Below are positions 47,701 through 56,600 of a DNA stretch of 64,000 bases, piece by piece (position 1 is the first letter of the stretch; every line of letters starts with the position of its first letter). Position numbers and translations under genes: made by a program. Origin of the DNA: Seriola aureovittata (taxonomy: Eukaryota > Chordata > Actinopteri > Carangiformes > Carangidae); NCBI RefSeq assembly GCF_021018895.1, contig NC_079373.1, forward strand, positions 23,511,376 to 23,575,375. Reading direction: 5' to 3'. The notes below the pieces were generated by a model, which was not told the origin of the DNA, did not search any database, and saw only the letters and a list, made by a program, of their open reading frames with translations.

Positions 47701-50700
47701 ATAACGCGAGCTCTGAACACTGGCTGCCGCCGTGAAAAAGATCACAACAGATGTCGAACACTGGCCTTAAACATGTACAGTCTTTCCCTGAGATGACTGA
47801 GTGGCGTGTTTAAATCAGATTATATTTTGTAATTGATTTTTACAATACTTACGCGTTTGCATTACTGGACTAAAATAACCACTGTTACTAAGGGCAGGTG
47901 TTTTCTGTACATGGGGAGATAAACATTGTGACTCATTTTACAATCTGCTTGTTGACTGTTTACTGCTTTATGTTTTGCTGTGATCTACTTACTGCTCTAC
48001 GAGTGTGACGATGAGTTTTGTAGTGATGTGGCTGTGAGGATGAGTAAAGGTTGGTAAAGTGCTATGTATAACACATACAAACACTTTGCATTTGAATCTT
48101 GCAGATTACAGAAACACCAGTGTCACTGACCTTTAGCTGTATAAAAAAATTTAGAGATCCAGTTTGATATCTACCACCGACGACCTTTGCTGCATGTCAT
48201 CCTCCTTTTACTCACATTCACCCATTTCTCTGCATGGCGCACTACTAAAGATGAATTGCTATAAATTATCTAAAACTATAAAGAAGTACATGGAATAAAA
48301 AAATAAATCTGTAATCTGTAACCCTCTCTACACACTGAACAGAGCTGTTGTCAGGCTTGTGTACTTCAGTTTAAAGAAGGTGAGTAATAGAGACTAATCA
48401 CTCACACACAACATCTTCCATTCTTATTTATTTGCTGATTTTCCTGCAGCATCTGCGACTAATTAATGAGATGTAACTGTTGTCTTTTATCACAGTGTGC
48501 CATCATCCCCTACATACACCACATAGATCCTGAATAAAGCTTACAAATAATACATTGGTGGGAAATGAAAAACTCTAAATTAAAAGGCGCCTTCACACAG
48601 TTAAATGTTTTTTTTTCCTCCGTACAGTAGAGCAGCCTCCTTCATCAGCACCGGTCTCGTTAGCATAAATAAAAGCTGAACATCATTAAGTTGATCTGAT
48701 AGCACAGTGGAAGCAAAGCTATGATTAAAAGACATCCACAATGTATCAAAGAACTACCTGAACACTCACACTCACACACACACGCCTCTACTATACATGA
48801 GCTCATTTCCACCCATTCCCATACTGGTGTTAAAGAACATGCCGCCTGTTGCCGCTGGTTACACTGGTGAACTTTTTGCCCCACAGCTCTCCTTTAATAA
48901 CAGATACTGGTGTATATTAAAATCTAAATAAAAAAGATACCACTTTCATGTCTCCATGGAGCTGGTCACCAGTCTCCAAGATGTGGATAGAGTAAGACCA
49001 GCTATTTCCCCCTGCTTCCAGTCTTCATGCTAAGCTAGGCTAATCAGCTCCTGTTTCCAGCTCCATATTTAGCATACAGACATGAGACTGGCAAGAATCT
49101 TGGTTTTCCTATGTGGGTATTCAAATGTCAAAGTGTTCCTGTAACCCGGCGATGAGATCACTGCGAGAGGATCACATTAAAGCGAAAGAGAAACCTGAGC
49201 AGCGAATACGAGCAGGAGAAGAAGAAAAAAAGCATCTTTGCCCTGTATCTATAGGTAACATGTACGAGGTTCTCCTGTTGAATAACTGAAGTGAACTATT
49301 TTCATCCTTTAATCTCTACTGTGTTCGGCTGTATTTGATTTGAGTTTGCGTCCAATCGTTCTTCCTCTCTGTCTTTGCTTCTTGTTCGGATCTATACTTT
49401 TATTAATCTTTCATTTTCTTCAACAAAGCTCCAGTGTACAGTCTGTTCTCCTTCCTTCCTTTTTTATTTGTTTTTTTTTTTTCTCTTTCTGGAAACAGTA
49501 CTTCTGTCCATCTCCGGCTCTCTGTGAACAGTAGTGAGAAAATGAAACAATTACTCATCCTCTCCTCCCCTCCTCCGGGTGTTCATTCATTCGCTTGCAT
49601 AAACACTATAAATCACACAAATTACTGTGAACAGTGGTTTGCTGATGCACAAGAGATTGAAAATCTCAGTGTCCTAGAATGTCACTGAACAGAAACAACG
49701 CTGCAGCGTCATCAGTGATCAGGGAAATGTTTATGCAACCAACTGTGAGTCTGCAGAGCTGGAATAAGATCTGCCTGTTAAATCTGTTGAGCAAGAAGAT
49801 GCAGTACAGTTACTGACACCACTGATAACAGGTAGTGTAGATAAAGGCATGAGCAGACTATTATCCTGGGTCTGAAAAGGACTCTTTGACACTGAAGAAG
49901 GAGCTGCGTAGACTGACAGTAATCCAAGCAACAGGCTACGAAGTGAGAATCAGTGCTGTACAGTCCAGTCCTGGATATTTCTCTTTTTTGTCCACGGTTT
50001 GCAGCAAAACACCGAAGCGAAGATCCCAAGATTCCCTAAAATACCTCAGTTATTGCAGACTGATGTTATCAAAATATGTATGCAAGACGTTATTCATTTG
50101 CTGTCAAGGTGCTGCTTTGACAAATCGCATATTAATTTTGAGAAATAGCGGGAACACTGGGAGTACAAACATTAAAAGAGAGTTTCACGGTGGAGAACTC
50201 TTTGCAAGTTGGACCCGCGATGGAAAGTGTAGAACCAGAGATAACATCTTTCTTCTTTGTTAAAACCTGATGCCTGCATTAGCCGCAATGCAGCTCCGTG
50301 TCTGACAGTTCAATCTGAGTTTTGGGAGTTACAACAGTCTGTACAGCTGCAGAGAGCTCGTACACGTCCACACCTGTCTACATGTCGCAATGTTTTCACG
50401 AGGTCGCTGGCTAGCTGTGCAGGGAAAGCAGCATAAATCTCATTATCCACACCTGTACTTTACAACTGTGACATATACACAATTGTTTATCATGAAAAAA
50501 GGCTGTTGTTTGAAGATGCATTACAAAGAAAAAAAACTGGCAGAACTGGCAAAACATCTGGCAGCACAAGACATTTAATCTGATGTGCATCTGTGGATAT
50601 ATTTTCTCAGCTGACAAACTCTGATGAGCTTCCAGATATTGTAAATTGCTTTTTGCTTGATCAGCTCTGTTTCTTAATTTACGACTGCTTCCTCGTGACC

Positions 50701-53604
50701 TATTATTAATGACTTGCTAACATTCTTGTCTTCCTAATAAATGGGTGTGCTGGCTAAGAAGACAAAGCAAGTGTCTGAAGGAGGTTAAACACTGGCCAGC
50801 ACACACAAATGTTTCTCTTGTTGATAAGCATCAGTAATAAGTAAATGACTGATGAAACATTAATAAAGCCAGTAATTACAGCTACAAGGGCTTTCATAAA
50901 GGGCGTCTTACTAAAAAAGTGATTCCCCAGACTATGACCAACGATAAAATAGTGTTTGTTTGTTTTTGTTATGTTTGTGTTTAAGATGCTTGGGATGGAC
51001 TAGATGGAGATAATTGCTTATATACCCACAACTTCGATATAAAGATGAGGGGAAACAAAGTAATCCCTTTATTTAAAATGACGGTGCTAATATGTTTTCA
51101 ATAGCTACACGTCATATCTCTGTGAATCTTTTCTCCCAGGACGAGGATCCCCGAGTGTCGCAGGTTTAAACCATATGCTGTGGGTTGAACGGATTTGAAT
51201 AACACCTAACACGACAGTATTGTGTCACAACTCTTTCCGCCCACTTCCCTCTGTGATTCTACTCAAAAGTAATTTGACGCAATGCTGAAGGAACATGCGC
51301 CGTGAACCCGCTGGCTTTTATCTCTATGCAGCTTCTTTTTTTTTTTTTTGCAGCTTTGCGTCCTGGAACGAGGCGAGTCGACTGAAAACACCTGAAAACT
51401 GAAATAGAAAAACTCTCCTTTGACTCAGGAACCACTGTGTGTGTGTGTGCACGAGCGTGTGAGTAATGGGACATGTGAGAGAGTGTGTGATGTGAGTATA
51501 TATGTCGTCACTGACAGTTATGTGATGCAGCAGCAGGCTGACTGACTGTATGTGTGAGTATGAGTGTTCACTCTTTTTTGTTCATGTGCACTTCATTAGC
51601 TCATATCAATTGTCCTTCAGGCAAAATATCGCAGTAGTTAGTGTTTTACTTTTTGGTGATCAACACTTTTTTTATTGCAAAGACGGACTGTGTGTTTGCT
51701 CAGTGTAATAATCTCATCCTCATTCTGTCTTTTTTTTTTGTCTCTTTCTCGCTCTTTCAACCCCATCTCTCGTCGCTAACCCTCTCTCCCTCCTCCTCCT
51801 CCTCCTCCTCCTCTCCCTCCTCCTCTTCCTCACCGTTGGCGCTCCTCTTGTGCAGCTCCTCCTTGCCATTCTTCGTACTGCTGCCGGTCGCCGTCCTACG
51901 GGCTGACGAGCTCTTGCTGGTGTTCAGCTTCCCTGAGCCGTTACTCGACACCGAGCCGTCCTCCTCACTTGGCAACCGTCTGTAGTAGCCATGGCAACAG
52001 AGGGAGGTGAGGGAGAGAGGAGAAGGGAGGGGAGGGCCTGTGAGTCTCAGCGGGTACACAAACAGGGCATCATCTGACAGTTAATACTGGAAACGCACTG
52101 TCTATCAACTTTATTTTAGCTTTTAAACAAGATAAATGAAATAATAATGATTAAAAAAGCTGAAGACATGTTGCTTGCTGGTCTGTATGTGAGTGGATGT
52201 ACATGTAATGGATAAAAACCACATACAAATAATGGAAATACGGCTAAACCCTCAAAGAAATGTGCCATTGATAACCAATCTAAATTTTCAAAAAATTAGA
52301 TTAACATTCAGGATCACAGCTCCAACATAACGGCCTGTCTTTTTGTTTGTGTTTCTTATTTTTGATTTGCAATTCTTAGTTTTTATTCTAGCGGTGGGGA
52401 GTGTGTGTGGCTCCGCTGCTCTTCTTTCAGTCCGATAAACTGTCCGTCCCTGCTGTCATGTCCTGCCAGGAACTCTCTCTGGAAGGTGATCACAGACCCC
52501 AGATGCTACGAGTGTTCAGGCAGTAGCGCTCCCTAAAAGTTCAAATTAAAATAATTTCCACTGCTGGTCCTCGTTCTCCATACATTGATTTATTTGTGGC
52601 AGTTCGCCACATATTGATTTTTTTACTTTTCTTTACTATTTCAAATGGGTAAAATTTTAGTTCATTGTAGAGCAGCACACAGCGCAGTGATTCACACAAC
52701 TCCTCCTAATGTGAAGTCTTTTCAATAGATATCTGCTATTAGAAATTAAAACACCCCCCCACCCTCCTACACAGGAGCAAGACACCCAGACTGAAAGTTG
52801 TTTTCCCTCTTTCAGGCTGTTTTCCTCTCTGTTTTGAGTTTCTTTTTAGTCGTTTGACTGATATTCCCAAGAAATGTCAACAGTCACCTGAGCAGGTTCT
52901 GGTCCAGGGGGCCCTGTGGCTGCACCTATCTATCACCCTCTGATTCTGTAGGGGGCACCAAGGGGAACAATCAGATTTCAGAAGGGGCCTGTGCCACCCC
53001 GAGCCACCCTCTGGCTCCTCGCCTGATGTGCAGGCAATGAATGAGCATCATAAAAGCTAACATTACCTGCTAACCAGGCCAACCACATGCCTCTGGAATG
53101 ATAATAAATTTGGATGGTTTGCATTCACACACTTTATTCTATTTATTCATTAGTGGACAGAATGAATCCCACAAAAGTCACGCTATGTTAAAGCACAGAA
53201 AATCGAGGGAAGTACAGGACGAATGTAAAGGACAAGTAAAGCAGCAACAATCCTGATTTTGTTGGGCAGGTCGCTCAACAGCCAAGGGCCTTAATGGAGA
53301 CAGCTCAGTGTACACACACGCACGCACACACACACACACGCACAAGTGCACAAGCATCTACAGGAATCAATGAATTCGTGCAAAAACATGTATGAAGACT
53401 TTGTGTGTTCTTGCCTCACACACACCAGGTATTTGAACTCTGTACAAGACACACACAAACACTCTAACGGCCTGGAGGCGTGTGAGCTACAGCGGCTACA
53501 CAATGTGACAGGCCCGTCTACAGGTGGTGTGAGATGCACAGCTCAGTGAGACTGGACAGTAAAGAGCCACAGGCAAGGCTAACACTCTGTCTGTGTGAAG
53601 GCAT

Positions 53605-53699
<95 letters not shown>

Positions 53700-56600
53700 T
53701 TAACATACACACACACTGTGCAGAGTAACAATAAAAGGCATGTGGTATTAAGCAAAGAGCTGGAAGGGATGGAGGGAAGAACACGATGTGTGCTCCATGT
53801 AAATCTGTCCGGGAAGGCCGGCGAGGGGAGGAGCAGAATCAATAATCGCACTGAGGGAAAGTTATGTTCATCTCCTTATTTTCTTAGTGCCTCAAACACT
53901 GCAGCTCTCTGGAGGAAGCAGTGAGCAGCATAAATGTGCTCCCTATGAAACCGTCCTTCCTCTGTCAGGACAGGCGAGTAAACAATCTGTGGCTGAAGGA
54001 ACTGCTCCTCTTTCTGGCAAAGTTTCCCTCGTGTTTCAACAAACAAAAGATGTTGACACATCACTTCCTTCTCTTATATTCTTGGAGACACCAAAAATAC
54101 AGGATTTATACAATCAAAATACAAAATAACCTCAGCAGAAAAAAATGAACATTACATTTTGGAAAAGCCAAATTTATAATTCATGATAATTCGTAATCTA
54201 AGGACGTTGCAGAGGGTGATTATTATAATTTAAAAAATCACTATGTTAGTAATGAATTCAAATGTTGTTCTAGTATTATTTAATTCATGAGTAGAGATCC
54301 AAAAATAGGATTGTATGTTCTGTATGTAGAGTAATATTTATGTTTAGCAGCGTGTCTACGTGTTCATTGGATGCAGGAAGTTGGAAGTATTGTCGGACCA
54401 CCTGTGTCTACATCATGCATAATGAAGAAGGAGCAGCTCATTCGATCATTTGTTCCACCTCCCTGCTCCTTGTTGATCATGACTGTGTATTTCTCTTTAA
54501 ATTCACTGTAGGATTCCCAGAGGAAGGTGGTCTCATCCTCATCCTCATCATTATCAGGGTAAAACTTAAATCAGTTGAATCACTTGGTTTGTTACAAAAT
54601 TCCAGCAAAAGTAATGATATAAATATCACTATTCTCAGCTGTAATTTGTGTTTAATACTAATTAGCTAATTTTAGCATGGTATCACGCTGACCTGTGATA
54701 TGCTAACATGGTCATGGTACGTTTTTTGTCCATTCGTGCTTTTTTTACAGCGACCATGACAGCTGGTGCTCAACAGGAAGAGCAAAACCGACTTCCGCTA
54801 TGAATCATGGGTAAACTCGCGATACAGGAAAAAGGTGGAGAGAGCTGTAATCTCTTACTTTGTTAGCAGAGAGTAGTGTCCCTGAGATGTTTGTCTGCTG
54901 ACAAAGGGTCATTTAACAAATTACAGCTGTGCAATCCAGTATCCAAAATCTCATCCTAATCCTCACTGAAGAGTGAATTACTGTGTCCAACGTATACAGC
55001 GTATAGAGGATAGTGAATGAGTGGATGACAGAGACGTGTTCTCCTGTGCAAGTCGTCTGTCTGTAACGTCTCATCCACCTTTCGCCCTCTGATTCAGAAC
55101 ACCAGGCCTGTTTGTGTCTGCGCATCTGAAGAGAGCAAAACACACTTCACAAGTCTCCTTCTCTGCTCAGTTCCCACTATAAAATCCAAGGATAATTGCA
55201 TCCTTTGTTGTTGTTTTGGTGTAAGACCCCCCCCCCACCCCCCCCACCCCTCATCCCATTGCACTGCACACTGCACTGGTTAGAGCATGAGATGCTGCGT
55301 CATTTTCTAATTAGTGTACACCCAGGTGGGAGAATAACCTTGATACCTTCTCTAAAAAACTGGCTCCCCATAAGATGCGTGTGTTTATACATACAGGTTG
55401 GTAAAGCTGATTATCGCACTATGGCAGCTCTTGGAGCATTTTACACTGTCATCATTGTTACACTGAAAGGCTCCCTCTGGCATGGCTATAGCCAGGGTTA
55501 TAAATATACATGTGTTTATCAGCCTTGGGAAGCAAAGCACAACTAATCCCACCTCCATTCATTTTCGTTTAGTGGTGTGTAAAAATGGGGCTCTGTTTTA
55601 CGTGTGTGTGTGTGTGTGTTTCAGTGAGAGGAGGCATGATGCATTTTCATTTATGAGTCCAAACTTCCTTAAGGAAAGATGTAGCCGTTGAATGTGGGTG
55701 GACAGGTGGGTGCAGCTTATAGTAGAGAAATGTCCAGGGATGGGAAAGTTTAAAAAATTGTTTTCATTGTTGTGATCTAAATGTTTCCAGTGTTCATGCA
55801 TGCAACCGATTACAACTCGTAATCCTAGCGAAGTCTACTGGGAATAAGACTGTTTTGCACATTTTGGTAAATACATTTAAAACTGTGGGTTCCCGCCAGA
55901 TGTTTACTAATCATGTTCATCGCTCATCCATAAAAAACAACAACAAAAAAAACAACAAAAAAAACAATAACAAAGAAGATTAGTGAAGAAAAAAATGGAA
56001 TAGTACAAAAAGAAAGATAAATATAGAAAAACATTCAACACCAAATTAAAAGCCAAGTTGAGACAGATTACATAAAACATGGAGATCAGCAGGAGTCAGA
56101 TGCATTATGTTCATTATAGTTTGCACCCTAATTTTTTTGCAATATCCCCTCTCCACTTTTGTAATCTTACATTATCCCAGACATAAACGCCGCATAATCC
56201 AGCAGGTATCTAGTAAACCGGTCTAATCCACTATCGCTTCTCAGTGCCTGTGAGGACGTATGAGCAGCTGTTTATCTGAAAGTCTAGATCGGATCAGGTC
56301 ATCACGAAGACTTGATTAAGTTTTCATAAAATCAGCATTGAGAGTTTGCAGCTGAAAACTGATGAGTGCTAGAATATTGTCTCGTCGTATGAGCGTGTTT
56401 CCAAAAAGACTCTTTCTGAAATGGACTTCTAAAAAAAACCCTCTAATAATAAAACATCTCCCGGCTTTGAAATCATTCTCACTCTAGTTTTGACCTCCTA
56501 CTGTAAAACAGATACTTAAATCAAGTTTGCTTCTCGAGTGACTCGTTATTTTTTTTTTTTTGGCTCGGAGGGAGACCACACTTGTTCCTTCTGAAATCTA

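Larger units (their letters stand above)
46240..51833 (-). other. Intron between exons B and C
   Basis: 5.6 kb with two ATGCTAAGCTAAG-family copies. In mammalian relatives this junction carries extra acidic residues; I looked for but did not find a matching small exon. Confidence 0.6.
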
